Of a stretch of 64,000 nucleotides of DNA, positions 52,264 through 60,511 are shown one piece after another. Location of the stretch: positions 258,001 to 322,000 of the forward strand of contig NZ_CXPG01000014.1 of assembly GCF_001403735.1 (NCBI RefSeq), in the 5' to 3' direction. Position numbers and translations under genes: made by a program. A model generated the notes under the pieces. It was given only the letters and a program-made list of their open reading frames with translations, ran no database searches and had not been told where the DNA came from. The DNA is from Jannaschia rubra (GTDB lineage: Bacteria > Pseudomonadota > Alphaproteobacteria > Rhodobacterales > Rhodobacteraceae). Positions within the stretch are counted from its first letter, which is position 1. Each line of letters opens with the position of its first letter.

Positions 52264-54144
52264 TCAGACCTCCGTCGTCAGGGTTCGATAGATTTCAGGC
52301 AACGCGCGCGTCAGACGCGCGGGGTGAGGCAGAAGGTGGAATCCGCCGCGTCCGAAGATGCGGGCGAACCAGTCCTGTCCGTCTTCGTCGACGATCACAC
52401 CGTGGACGGTCTGGCCGGCGCGGCGCGCTTCGATCACAGCCATGCGGCTGTCCTCGATGCCGTGGCGGCCCTCGTAGTGGTCGAGATCGTTGGGCTTGCC
52501 GTCGGTCAGCACGATGAGGAGCCGCCGTGCGGCGCTTTCCTCGGCCAGGCGCATGCTGGCATGGCGGATCGCCGCGCCCAGCCGGGTATAATGGGCGGGC
52601 TTCAGCGCTCCGATGTTGTCGAGCACCGGCTGGCCCAGCGGATCGTCGAACCGCTTGCACGTCGTCAGGAACACCCGGTCGCGCCGCAGGGACGAGAACC
52701 CCCAGATGCCCAGCCGGTCGCCCGCCGCATCGATGCCCCCCACCAGCGCGCCCAGCGCATCACGCGCCACGTCGATGACGCAGGTGTCGCCCATCGCAGC
52801 CTCGGTCGAGCGGGAGGTGTCGATGAGGAAGGCGACCGAAAGGTCGCGTTCGGTCTGGCGGGCCGACCGCCAGACGCGGTCGCTGCCCTGCCCGGTCGCG
52901 GCCAGATCGGCTTGCGCCGCGATCAGCGCATCGAGATCGAGCTCCGTCCCGTCGAGCTGGCGCGGTTGCAGGATGCGGCGGGGATGCAGCGCCTCGAACT
53001 GGCGGCGCACCTCTCGCATGCGCCGGGGATCGGGCTGGAAATGCACCCCCCGTTCCGGCGTGGCATCGGCCTCCAGCACCCGGACGTGATCGTCCATGTA
53101 GCTGCGGCTCCGGTGGTTCCACTCGGGATAGGTATGCACCCCGGCCAGACGTTCGTGGTCCGCGTCGGCAGGCGACAGGTCCAGATGCAGGCGCAGGCGC
53201 GTCGCGGCCCGCTTGTCGTTGCGCGACAGCGAGATGTTGTCCTGATCTTCCGCTGCCTTCTGGGCGTTCTCGTCGTCATCGTCGTCGACGTTTCGATTGA
53301 TGTTGAGCGACTCGACCCAACTGAGGATCGACTCGAAGCGGTGGATGATGAGGCTGTCCTTGCGGTTCGCCTGATCGAGATGGCGTCGCAGGCCCAGCTT
53401 GCGCGTGGTGGTGGCGACCGCATCGGGCGCCGGGGCATCGTCGCCGTCCTCCTCGCCCGCCGCGGAGCCTTGGCCGGGCTGCGAAAGTTGCAGCCAGATG
53501 GGCACGGGCGCAAAGGGCAAATGGCCACGCGCATGGGTGTTCTGGAGGGGCTCCGGCGTTTCGCCTGCCAGGGCGGCCCGCAGCGCGCGTTCCGCTGCAG
53601 CTTCGGCCGGTGGCAGCATGACGCGCGGCCGGCTCGCCAGCACGCGGGCAACCATCTCGGCATGACGCTCGCGCAGGCCCGGGCAGGCCTCCAGCGCGCG
53701 CCGGCTCAGTTCGGCGTTGGCGGTGATCTGGACAGTATCGTCAGCCCTATCGGGCAGTTCGTCCACTTCGCAGCAGGCCGCCATCGCCGTCAGCCACAGG
53801 TAGGCCGCACGGTTCAGGGCCGGGTCGTCGAAGCGGTCGAAGACGGGCGGCAACCACAGGCATTCGCCGTCGAAGGCCGCGCGGAACAGCGTCTCGCGCC
53901 CGGTGCCCAGACGGCGGCGGACCGACCGGCGATGCAGGGCCGGGCTGGGCACCGCCTCGCGCAGTTCGACGCCGTCGCGGCCGCCGAGCGCGCGAAACAG
54001 CACAGCAAGACTGGGCCGGACCGAGGCGAGGGCGATGCCCGCCTCGGGGAAGGACGTATCGGCGCCGAGCCCCTCGACCATGTCGTGCCAGACGCCGCCG
54101 ACGGCTTCCTCGGGGTCCATCAGGTCGAGAGGTCGGAGCGCCAT
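52264..54144 (-). CDS. norD: NorD, VWA-domain NO-reductase activation protein
   Basis: The 626-residue protein has an N-terminal helical region, an acidic low-complexity linker (NRNVDDDDDENAQ at about 290) and a C-terminal von Willebrand A domain. The MIDAS motif is VAFLIDTSRST (about 440) with TDGKPND further on. NorD works with the NorQ ATPase to insert or activate the metal cofactors of NorBC, much as CbbO works with CbbQ. I start it at the ATG at 54144, 4 bases after norQ. Confidence 0.92.
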   Translation of the reverse strand: MALRPLDLMDPEEAVGGVWHDMVEGLGADTSFPEAGIALASVRPSLAVLFRALGGRDGVELREAVPSPALHRRSVRRRLGTGRETLFRAAFDGECLWLPPVFDRFDDPALNRAAYLWLTAMAACCEVDELPDRADDTVQITANAELSRRALEACPGLRERHAEMVARVLASRPRVMLPPAEAAAERALRAALAGETPEPLQNTHARGHLPFAPVPIWLQLSQPGQGSAAGEEDGDDAPAPDAVATTTRKLGLRRHLDQANRKDSLIIHRFESILSWVESLNINRNVDDDDDENAQKAAEDQDNISLSRNDKRAATRLRLHLDLSPADADHERLAGVHTYPEWNHRSRSYMDDHVRVLEADATPERGVHFQPDPRRMREVRRQFEALHPRRILQPRQLDGTELDLDALIAAQADLAATGQGSDRVWRSARQTERDLSVAFLIDTSRSTEAAMGDTCVIDVARDALGALVGGIDAAGDRLGIWGFSSLRRDRVFLTTCKRFDDPLGQPVLDNIGALKPAHYTRLGAAIRHASMRLAEESAARRLLIVLTDGKPNDLDHYEGRHGIEDSRMAVIEARRAGQTVHGVIVDEDGQDWFARIFGRGGFHLLPHPARLTRALPEIYRTLTTEV

Positions 54145-54148
54145 GGCC

Positions 54149-54958
54149 TCAGCCCCAGGTCGTCGCGACGAGATCGCGCAGCGCCGTGCGCACGTCCTCG
54201 TCATCGGTCAGGGGCTCGATCACCGCGGCCTCGATCGCCCGGTCCAGACCCATGCCGCCAGCCACGAGGGTTGCGGCGTAGATCAGCAAACGGGTCGACA
54301 CGCCTTCCTCCAGGTCCATGCCCGACAGCGACCGTATGCGGCCGGCAAGCCGGATCATCGGTGCCACCCGCACGGCGTCGAGCCCGCTTTCCGTGGCGAC
54401 CACCGCGGTCTCCGTCTCGGGGTCGGGGAAGTCGAAGCTGGCCGCGAGGAATCGCTGCCGCGTGGACGGCTTCATCCGCTTCAGCACGTTCTGGTAGCCG
54501 GGGTTGTAGCTTGCCACCAACATGAAGCCCGGAGGGGCCTTCAGCTCCTCGCCCGTCCGGTCGATCATCAGGGTGCGGCGGTCGTCGGTCAGCGGGTGCA
54601 GCACGACGGCCACGTCCTTGCGGGCCTCCACCACCTCGTCGAGATAGCAGATCGCCCCCTCGCGCACGGCCCGCGTCAGCGGCCCGTCCACCCATTCGGT
54701 CGCGCCACCACGCAGAAGATACCGGCCGATCAGGTCGGCGGCGCTCAGGTCGTCGTGGCAGGCAACGGTATAGAGCCTCTGCCCCAGCCGCGCCGCCATG
54801 TGTTCGACGAAGCGGGTCTTGCCGCAGCCGGTCGGCCCCTTCAGAAGAAGGGGCAGACCGTTCTTGTGGGCCATCTCGAACAGGGTGCATTCGTCGCCTG
54901 TCGGACGGTAGTGCGGGATGTCCTGAACCGGAGCCCGTGCTTGCGTCATCGCGTTCAT
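54149..54958 (-). CDS. norQ: NorQ, MoxR-type AAA+ ATPase
   Basis: The 269-residue protein has Walker A LKGPTGCGKTRF, Walker B AICYLDEVVEA and sensor 1 LVASYNPGY, with the arginine-finger stretch MKPSTRQRF of the CbbQ/NirQ/NorQ/GpvN family. It chaperones assembly of NO reductase together with NorD. It starts one base after the norB stop, so the genes are tightly coupled. Confidence 0.94.
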   Translation of the reverse strand: MNAMTQARAPVQDIPHYRPTGDECTLFEMAHKNGLPLLLKGPTGCGKTRFVEHMAARLGQRLYTVACHDDLSAADLIGRYLLRGGATEWVDGPLTRAVREGAICYLDEVVEARKDVAVVLHPLTDDRRTLMIDRTGEELKAPPGFMLVASYNPGYQNVLKRMKPSTRQRFLAASFDFPDPETETAVVATESGLDAVRVAPMIRLAGRIRSLSGMDLEEGVSTRLLIYAATLVAGGMGLDRAIEAAVIEPLTDDEDVRTALRDLVATTWG

Positions 54959-54959
54959 A

Positions 54960-56330
54960 TCACTCTCCCGGAAGGGGTTGGGACACGGTGGGCGCGGGGT
55001 TCGCCGGCCCGGCGGAGATCACCTCCCGCTTGCGGACGACGAAGGTCGCATAGATGAACAGCAGAGCCCCGGCGACCACGAAGATGCCCGACACCCAGCG
55101 CATGACGTAGAACAGCGCCAGATCGTCCTGCACGACCATGTAGTACTCGCCCAGCACGCGTTGCATGTGCGTCTGGATCGTGCCCGCGAAGGTCAGCGTG
55201 AAGGTCATGAACGCCATCCCGCCAGTCATCAGCCAGAAGCTCGCCATGTTGAGGACCTGGTTGTAGGGCTCGCGGTTGCGAAGGATCGGCATGGCGTAGG
55301 TGATGATGGCCAGGTTGATCGCCACGTAGGCACCGTAGAACGCCAGGTGACCGTGGGCCGCGGTGATCTGCGTGCCGTGGCTGTAGTAGTTCACGCCGTG
55401 CATGTTGTGCAGGACGCCCCAGACACCCGCGCCGAAGAAGGCGATCGTGGCCGAGCCAAGGGACCACAGGAGAGCGGCCTTGTTGGGGTGGTTCCGCCGG
55501 CCCTTCCAGACCATGACGAAGGCGAACGACATCATCAGGAAGAACGGCGTGATTTCCAGCGCGCCGAAGATCGACCCGATCCACTGCCAGTAACCGGGCG
55601 TGCCGATCCAGTAGAAGTGGTGGCCGGTTCCCAGGATGCCGGTGAACAGCGCCGTCGCCACGATGACGTAGAGCCATTTCTCGATGACTTCGCGGTCCAC
55701 GCCCGTCAGCTTGAGCAGGATGAACGCCAGAACCGCGGCCATCACGAGCTCCCACGTGCCCTCGACCCACAGGTGGATGACGAACCACCAGTACATCTTG
55801 TCGAGGCTCAGGTTCGACGGGTTGATCAGCGCGAAGATCCACAGAAGAGACAGCAGCCACAGGCCGGTCAGAAGGACGCCCGTGATGGCCGTCTTGCGCC
55901 CCGCGAGGACCGTCATCGACACGTTGATGAGGAAGATCACCGCGGCGACGAGGATACCCAGCCGCACCCAGAGCGGCTGTTCGAGAAACTCGCGACCGCC
56001 ATGGATCTTGAAGCCGTAGCCGATGACCGCGCCCAGCGTGCCGACGACCAGGATCGCGAGCTGGAGATAGGCCAGCTTGGTCGACCAGATCTCGCGCTCG
56101 CTTTCCTCGGGGATGAGGAAATAGGTCGCCCCGAAGAAGCCCAGCAGAAGCCAGACGATCAGCGCGTTGGTGTGGAGCATCCGGATGATGTGGAAGGGAA
56201 AGACCTCGGACAGGAAGTTCGGCTGGACATAGACCCAGCCTGCCGTCAGGCCGCCGAGGACCTGGATCGCGAACAGGCCCATCGCGCACACGAAGTATGC
56301 GTAGGCCACCTTTTGGGATTGGTATTTCAT
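54960..56330 (-). CDS. norB: nitric oxide reductase large subunit (cNor)
   Basis: The 456-residue, 12-helix heme-copper oxidase relative reduces 2 NO to N2O in the inner membrane. The ligands are visible: His in RMLHTNALIVW for heme b, HLWVEGTWEL for the non-heme iron (His and Glu), GTGHHFYWIG for two further iron histidines, and AAHGHLAFYGAY for the heme b3 and b pair. It lies 10 bases downstream of norC. Confidence 0.97.
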   Translation of the reverse strand: MKYQSQKVAYAYFVCAMGLFAIQVLGGLTAGWVYVQPNFLSEVFPFHIIRMLHTNALIVWLLLGFFGATYFLIPEESEREIWSTKLAYLQLAILVVGTLGAVIGYGFKIHGGREFLEQPLWVRLGILVAAVIFLINVSMTVLAGRKTAITGVLLTGLWLLSLLWIFALINPSNLSLDKMYWWFVIHLWVEGTWELVMAAVLAFILLKLTGVDREVIEKWLYVIVATALFTGILGTGHHFYWIGTPGYWQWIGSIFGALEITPFFLMMSFAFVMVWKGRRNHPNKAALLWSLGSATIAFFGAGVWGVLHNMHGVNYYSHGTQITAAHGHLAFYGAYVAINLAIITYAMPILRNREPYNQVLNMASFWLMTGGMAFMTFTLTFAGTIQTHMQRVLGEYYMVVQDDLALFYVMRWVSGIFVVAGALLFIYATFVVRKREVISAGPANPAPTVSQPLPGE

Positions 56331-56340
56331 CTCTGTCTCC

Positions 56341-56793
56341 TCAGCCTGCCTCGTGAGGCGGCCAGTCCTGGCGTCGCGTCTGGTTGGCCCAGCGCAGGAA
56401 TTCGGCGAGACCGCGCTTGTCTTCCTCGGTCAGCTCGAAATAGGGCATCTGGCGGCGGCCCTCGATGCCCGAAGGCTGCGCCTCGATCCAGCCGTCCATC
56501 ACTTCGTAGGCGGCCTCGGGGTCGTCCTGGACGCCCCAGCGGGTCATCACGTTGCCCAGCTCCGGCGCGAAATAGGCGCCTTCCCCGTGCAGCGTGTGGC
56601 AGTTGATGCAGCTGTTGCGCTCCCAGACCTCCTTGCCGTGGATCACGGACTCGGTCAGGGGCATGCCCGCCGTCGACACGTTCACGATGTAGCGATGGCT
56701 TTGCACGGTCAGCACGACAAAAATCACGACGAAGAAAATCGTTCCGCCGTAAAAGATGTTGCGTGCCCGCGACTTGGTAAGGATTTCGGCCAT
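56341..56793 (-). CDS. norC: nitric oxide reductase cytochrome c subunit
   Basis: The 150-residue protein has one N-terminal membrane anchor (about 13-33), a CINCH heme c site in NSCINCHTLHGEGAYFAP and a candidate axial Met in GRRQMPYFEL. It passes electrons from pseudoazurin or cytochrome c to NorB on the periplasmic side. I start it at the ATG at 56793, behind a perfect AAAGGAGG site. An NNR-type box lies 61 bases upstream. Confidence 0.96.
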   Translation of the reverse strand: MAEILTKSRARNIFYGGTIFFVVIFVVLTVQSHRYIVNVSTAGMPLTESVIHGKEVWERNSCINCHTLHGEGAYFAPELGNVMTRWGVQDDPEAAYEVMDGWIEAQPSGIEGRRQMPYFELTEEDKRGLAEFLRWANQTRRQDWPPHEAG

Positions 56794-56853
56794 CCGCGGG
56801 CCTCCTTTCGGGTTAATGTCGGTCTTGGTTACTCCCCCTCTCGGCCCAGTAGT

Positions 56854-56867
56854 TTGCGATTCTGCAA
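56854..56867. promoter_or_regulatory. NNR/FNR-type box upstream of norC and the DUF1858 gene
   Basis: The bases read TTGCG ATTC TGCAA, a 14-base near-palindrome of the TTG-N8-CAA type bound by NnrR/NNR/Dnr regulators. It sits 61 bases from the norC start and 55 from the divergent DUF1858 start, so one box could activate both. The likely regulator is encoded 250 bases away. Confidence 0.72.
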
Positions 56868-56921
56868 AGAACAAGCCGATGGTCGGGGTGATCCTTCGGG
56901 TCAGGTAACCGGAGACATCCC

Positions 56922-57137
56922 ATGTCGCTGCCCCGTATCGACGACCCAGACCTGCCGCTCGACGAACTCATGACGGCATGGCCACAGACCGTTCCGGTCT
57001 TTTTGTCGCATCGCATGCTGTGCGTGGGCTGCATGATCAATCCATTCCACACCATCGTGGATGCCTGCGCGGAATACGGACTGGATGAGGCGGCTTTCCT
57101 GGAAGAATTGCGCGCCGCGGTCAGCGGTTCGCCATAG
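56922..57137 (+). CDS. DUF1858 domain protein
   Basis: The 71-residue protein matches the DUF1858 pattern: LMTAWPQTVPVFLSHRM, then the CVGC pair, then NPFHTIVDACAEYGL and a final EELRAAV. These small helical CxxC proteins are linked to hydrid-cluster, NO and redox-stress genes, but have no proven activity. GGAG precedes the ATG. It shares the NNR box with norC and overlaps the regulator gene at its 3' end by 17 bases, so it is probably induced by NO. Confidence 0.82.
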   Translation: MSLPRIDDPDLPLDELMTAWPQTVPVFLSHRMLCVGCMINPFHTIVDACAEYGLDEAAFLEELRAAVSGSP

Positions 57138-57822
57138 CTTCCGACAGAAGGACCAGCTGATGCGGCTCGCGCACGGTGATGTGCTTGCGCCGGCTTTCGA
57201 CGATGCCCCGCTTTTCCCATGCGCTCAACATCCGGCTGACGGTGTGCAGCGTCGTGCCGGTCATCTCGGACAGGTCCTGACGCGTCACGGGAAAGCCCAC
57301 CTCGATCCCGTCGCCCGTGCGGCGCCCGGTCTGGTTGACGAGCCGCAGCAGCGCGCTGGCGACCCGCTGCTCGACCTGCTGGGTCGCCATGGCGACGGTG
57401 TTGTCATTCATCTCGCCCATGCGCCGGCCGATGGTCGCATAGGTCTCGGTCGCGAATCCGTCGAACCGCTCGGCGAAATCCGACCAGAGTTTCGTCGGCC
57501 ACCAGAGAACGAGCGATTCCGCCGCCGCCACCGAGGTCGCCGGATAGGACGTGCGACCGAGCGCTCTGGCGAAGCCGAACAGCTGTCCGGGCGCGAGGTG
57601 CAGCAGGGTGACGTGTTCCCCCTCCGGCGTGACGCGGACGACGCGCAGGAAGCCGTCGAGCAGCAGGAAGAACCGCGTAGCCTCATCGCCCTCATGGAAG
57701 ATGACGTGGCCCGGCTCGACGCGCAGGGTCGTCGCCTGATCCAGGATCGACCGGATCTGCGGCCGGTCCAGGCGTAGAAAGGGCGGCAGCCCCGTCAGAA
57801 GGCTTTCATCAAGCTTCGGCAC
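57121..57822 (-). CDS. nnrR: Crp/Fnr-family denitrification regulator (NnrR/Dnr-like)
   Basis: The 233-residue protein has a cyclic-nucleotide-binding-like domain (VIFHEGDEATRFFLLLDGFLRV) and a C-terminal HTH_Crp domain with the recognition region VTRQDLSEMTGTTLHTVSR. The Fnr cysteines are absent, so it is not an oxygen-sensing iron-sulfur Fnr; NO-sensing Dnr/NnrR proteins look like this. I use the GTG at 57822 after a G-rich ribosome site; a GTG at 57852 is in frame but has none. Boxes next to its own gene and norC fit its role. Confidence 0.85.
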   Translation of the reverse strand: MPKLDESLLTGLPPFLRLDRPQIRSILDQATTLRVEPGHVIFHEGDEATRFFLLLDGFLRVVRVTPEGEHVTLLHLAPGQLFGFARALGRTSYPATSVAAAESLVLWWPTKLWSDFAERFDGFATETYATIGRRMGEMNDNTVAMATQQVEQRVASALLRLVNQTGRRTGDGIEVGFPVTRQDLSEMTGTTLHTVSRMLSAWEKRGIVESRRKHITVREPHQLVLLSEAMANR

Positions 57823-57884
57823 GTCGTTCCCCCATCGCCCCTTAATTCGCACGGTCAGCCACTGGGCAGCGATCGCACGAAAAT

Positions 57885-57898
57885 TTGTTCTGGCGCAA
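57885..57898. promoter_or_regulatory. NNR/FNR-type box upstream of the pseudoazurin-nirK operon
   Basis: The bases read TTGTT CTGG CGCAA, a TTG-N8-CAA site with one strong half (CGCAA). It ends 62 bases before the pseudoazurin ATG, nearly the same spacing as the norC box, and lies in the divergent space beside nnrR, so autoregulation is possible. Confidence 0.62.
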
Positions 57899-57960
57899 AG
57901 ATCACCTCATCGCGGCTTGGTAGGTTCCGGTCAACGACATTTCCACGGAAAGGAAACCGG

Positions 57961-58395
57961 ATGTCCCGCACCTTCAGCACCGCCCTGGCCTTCGCGCTGG
58001 CCATGACCGGAACGGCGGCCTTCGCCGAGACGGTCGAGGTCCTGATGCTCAACCGCGGCGAGGAGGGCACCATGGTGTTCGAGCCTTCCTTCCTTCGAGT
58101 CGAGCCTGGCGACACCGTCAAGTTCGTCGCAACCGACAGGGGCCACAACGCTGAATCCATCCTCGACATGATCCCGGAGGGGGCCGACGCCTTCAAGGGC
58201 AAGATCAACGAGGAGATCGAGGTGACCCTCGATGTGCCTGGCGTCTACGCCATCAAGTGCCAGCCCCACTACGCCATGGGCATGGTGATGACGATCGCCG
58301 TGGGCGAGGACGTCGAGGTACCCCCCAGCTACATGGAAGGCCGCATTCCGCCCAAGTCGCAGGAACGTCTGGCCGAACAGTTCGAGAACCTCTGA
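57961..58395 (+). CDS. paz: pseudoazurin (periplasmic type 1 copper protein)
   Basis: The 144-residue protein has a signal peptide (cleavage after AAFA) and a cupredoxin fold. Copper ligands are visible: His in DRGHNAES, then Cys, His and Met in IKCQPHYAMGM. It is the small blue-copper electron donor to copper nitrite reductase and often to NO reductase. AAAGGAAA precedes the ATG. The next gene is nirK after 68 bases. Confidence 0.95.
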   Translation: MSRTFSTALAFALAMTGTAAFAETVEVLMLNRGEEGTMVFEPSFLRVEPGDTVKFVATDRGHNAESILDMIPEGADAFKGKINEEIEVTLDVPGVYAIKCQPHYAMGMVMTIAVGEDVEVPPSYMEGRIPPKSQERLAEQFENL

Positions 58396-58463
58396 CCCGC
58401 TCCGGGTGCGCGGGACCGAAAGATCCGCCGCCCGCAGCAACGCTATCCTGAGGAGGATATGGA

Positions 58464-59687
58464 ATGACCAAGTTCATCAACCCGGGCCTCGCTCCCACCA
58501 GCCGCCGCAACGTCCTGCGCGGCTCGCTCCTGGCGGGGGCCGCGGCGATGACCGGCGGCATCGCCCATCAGGCGGCGGCAGCCATGCCGCACCGGATGTC
58601 GCCGCCCCGCGGGCGGATGCCCGAAGCCAAGTTCGTGCCGGTCCAGGCCGACGCGCAGGCCAACGCCAAGCCCGTCGACCTTTCGGGCTACACCCGCGTC
58701 AAGCAGGAGCTGGTGGCCCCGCCCTTCGCCCCCGAGCATGAGCAGGTGGCGACCGGCGATCCGAAGATCGTCGAGATCACGATGGACACGACCGAAGTCC
58801 TGATGGTCGTCGACGAGGATACGGGCGCCAGCGTCTGGGCCCTGACCTACAACGGCTCGGTCCCCGGCCCGCTCATCATCGTGCACGAGGGCGACTACGT
58901 CGAGCTGACGCTGCGCAACCCGGCTGACTCCCAGATGGAGCACAACATCGACTTCCACGCCTCGACCGGCGCCCTGGGCGGCGGTGGCCTGACCCACGTC
59001 TATCCGGGTGAGGAGACGGTGCTGCGCTGGAAAGCGACCAAGCCCGGCTGCTTCACCTATCACTGCGCCCCCGGTGGCGCGATGATCCCATATCACGTCT
59101 GCCACGGCATGAACGGCGCGATCATGGTGCTGCCCCGCGACGGCCTGAAGGACAAGGACGGCAACCAGCTGAAGTACGACAAGATCGCCTACATCGGCGA
59201 GCAGGACTACTACCTGCCGCGGGACGAGAACGGCGACTTCAAGCAGTATGCCGTCGCCGGCGAGGACTATGCCGACAGCCTGGACGCGATGGCCACGCTG
59301 ACGCCCACGCACTGCGTCTTCAACGGCGCCGTGGGTGCCCTGACCGGTCCGGGCGCGCTGCGCTTCAACGTGGGCGAGACGGTGCTGATGATCCACAATC
59401 AGTGCAACCTCGACTCCCGGCCGCACCTGATCGGCGGGCATGGTGACTATGTCTGGGAATCGTCCTTCAGCGACGCGCCGATGACCGGCATGGAGACCTG
59501 GTTCGTCCGCGGCGGCAGTGCGGTTGCGGCGATGTACACCTTCGAACAGCCAGGGGTCTACGCCTACGTCAACCACAACCTGATCATCGGTGCGATGCTC
59601 GGCGCGACGGCCCACTTCGTGGTCGAAGGCGAATGGGACAATGCCCTGATGGAGCAGGTCGTCGCCCCGCGGTCGTTCGAGACCTGA
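58464..59687 (+). CDS. nirK: copper-containing nitrite reductase NirK
   Basis: The 407-residue protein reduces nitrite to NO in the periplasm. A Tat-type leader ([15 protein letters not shown]) precedes two cupredoxin domains. Type 1 and type 2 copper ligands are visible in MEHNIDFHA (with the catalytic Asp), FTYHCAP, and [13 protein letters not shown]; the second-domain catalytic and ligand histidines are in IGGHGDYVW and VNHNLI. GAGGAGG lies before the ATG. It is probably cotranscribed with pseudoazurin from the NNR-controlled promoter. The loop HVCHGMNG has an extra Cys compared with many NirKs. Confidence 0.96.
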   Translation: MTKFINPGLAPTSRRNVLRGSLLAGAAAMTGGIAHQAAAAMPHRMSPPRGRMPEAKFVPVQADAQANAKPVDLSGYTRVKQELVAPPFAPEHEQVATGDPKIVEITMDTTEVLMVVDEDTGASVWALTYNGSVPGPLIIVHEGDYVELTLRNPADSQMEHNIDFHASTGALGGGGLTHVYPGEETVLRWKATKPGCFTYHCAPGGAMIPYHVCHGMNGAIMVLPRDGLKDKDGNQLKYDKIAYIGEQDYYLPRDENGDFKQYAVAGEDYADSLDAMATLTPTHCVFNGAVGALTGPGALRFNVGETVLMIHNQCNLDSRPHLIGGHGDYVWESSFSDAPMTGMETWFVRGGSAVAAMYTFEQPGVYAYVNHNLIIGAMLGATAHFVVEGEWDNALMEQVVAPRSFET

Positions 59688-59709
59688 GAACCCCACCGGA
59701 GGACAGATC

Positions 59710-60483
59710 ATGAAAACCCCCGCCGCGAAATCCTTCCGCCTTCAGGCCGCCCTGGCCGCGACGGTGCTGGCCGCGGCGGGGACCATCGGGGGGGCCGTGC
59801 TGCTGACGCGCGGCCCCGCCGGCGACCTTTCGCTGCTGCCCGACACCGTTCCGGTCGCGGTGACCCTCGCCGAAAGCGACGGACCCCGCCCGCTCTGGGT
59901 GCAGCGCGACGAAGTGACCGTGGCCCAGTGGAACGCCTGCTTCGACGCCGGCGGCTGCGGCTTCGGCCTTCCGGTACGATCGGGCAGCGACGCAGCGACG
60001 ACGCCGGCAACGGGCCTCAGCTATCCCGATACCCAGCAGTACACCGCCTGGATCAGCGACCGGACGGGCCACCCCTTCCGCCTGCCCGATCTGGCCGAAT
60101 GGGAGGTGCTCGCGGCCTCCGTCCTGCATGACGACCCCGACCCGATCTTCACCGACCCGAACATGTCGTGGGCTTCGTCCTATCTGCTCGACGGTCGGCA
60201 GGACCGCGTTCTGCGGCCCAGCGGCGCCTTCTCGACCTCGGCGGATGGCGTGCGCGACCTGGACGGATCGGTCTGGGAATGGACCACCGATTGCTATGCC
60301 GGCAGCGCCGGGGAAGTCGATCCCGACCGCTGCCCCGCATTCTGGGTCGGCGGGGAACATCTGTCGGCAATCCCCTTCCTCGAACGCGACCCCGCGCGCG
60401 GCGGTTGCGCCGTGGGCGCCCCGCCCGCCCACCTGGGCATGCGGCTGGTCACCGACCGTGAGCCGCCGACGCCGCGCAGCTGA
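59710..60483 (+). CDS. nirV: NirV, formylglycine-generating-enzyme-like protein
   Basis: The 257-residue protein has an N-terminal membrane anchor or signal (about 10-32) and an FGE-sulfatase-like domain with VQRDEVTVAQWNACFDAGGC, FRLPDLAEWE, DGSVWEWTTDCY and GMRLVTDRE. It lacks the full cysteine pair of active formylglycine-generating enzymes as far as I can see. NirV follows nirK in many denitrifiers, and its role is unclear. GGAGGA lies before the ATG. Confidence 0.9.
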   Translation: MKTPAAKSFRLQAALAATVLAAAGTIGGAVLLTRGPAGDLSLLPDTVPVAVTLAESDGPRPLWVQRDEVTVAQWNACFDAGGCGFGLPVRSGSDAATTPATGLSYPDTQQYTAWISDRTGHPFRLPDLAEWEVLAASVLHDDPDPIFTDPNMSWASSYLLDGRQDRVLRPSGAFSTSADGVRDLDGSVWEWTTDCYAGSAGEVDPDRCPAFWVGGEHLSAIPFLERDPARGGCAVGAPPAHLGMRLVTDREPPTPRS

Positions 60484-60490
60484 GCGCGCC

Positions 60491-60511
60491 CGCCGCCGTC
60501 ATTCGGCGGCG
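60491..60511. terminator. hairpin between convergent nirV and amidohydrolase genes
   Basis: Eight-base arms CGCCGCCG and CGGCGGCG enclose a 5-base loop, starting 8 bases after the nirV stop and spanning the stop of the opposite gene. There is no T-tract, so it may only stall or stabilise transcripts. Confidence 0.42.

Noticed and set aside
51217-54525. 1102-codon open frame on the plus strand
   Set aside because: It crosses the coiled-coil sulfotransferase, the small nor genes, norD and part of norQ in antisense; those have convincing motifs. The translation is Arg/Ala/Gly-rich without domains.
59060-59130. Possible damage in nirK because of the unusual HVCHGMNG loop
   Set aside because: All copper ligands and the catalytic Asp and His are present and in the right order. 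The extra Cys is a variant, not a loss.
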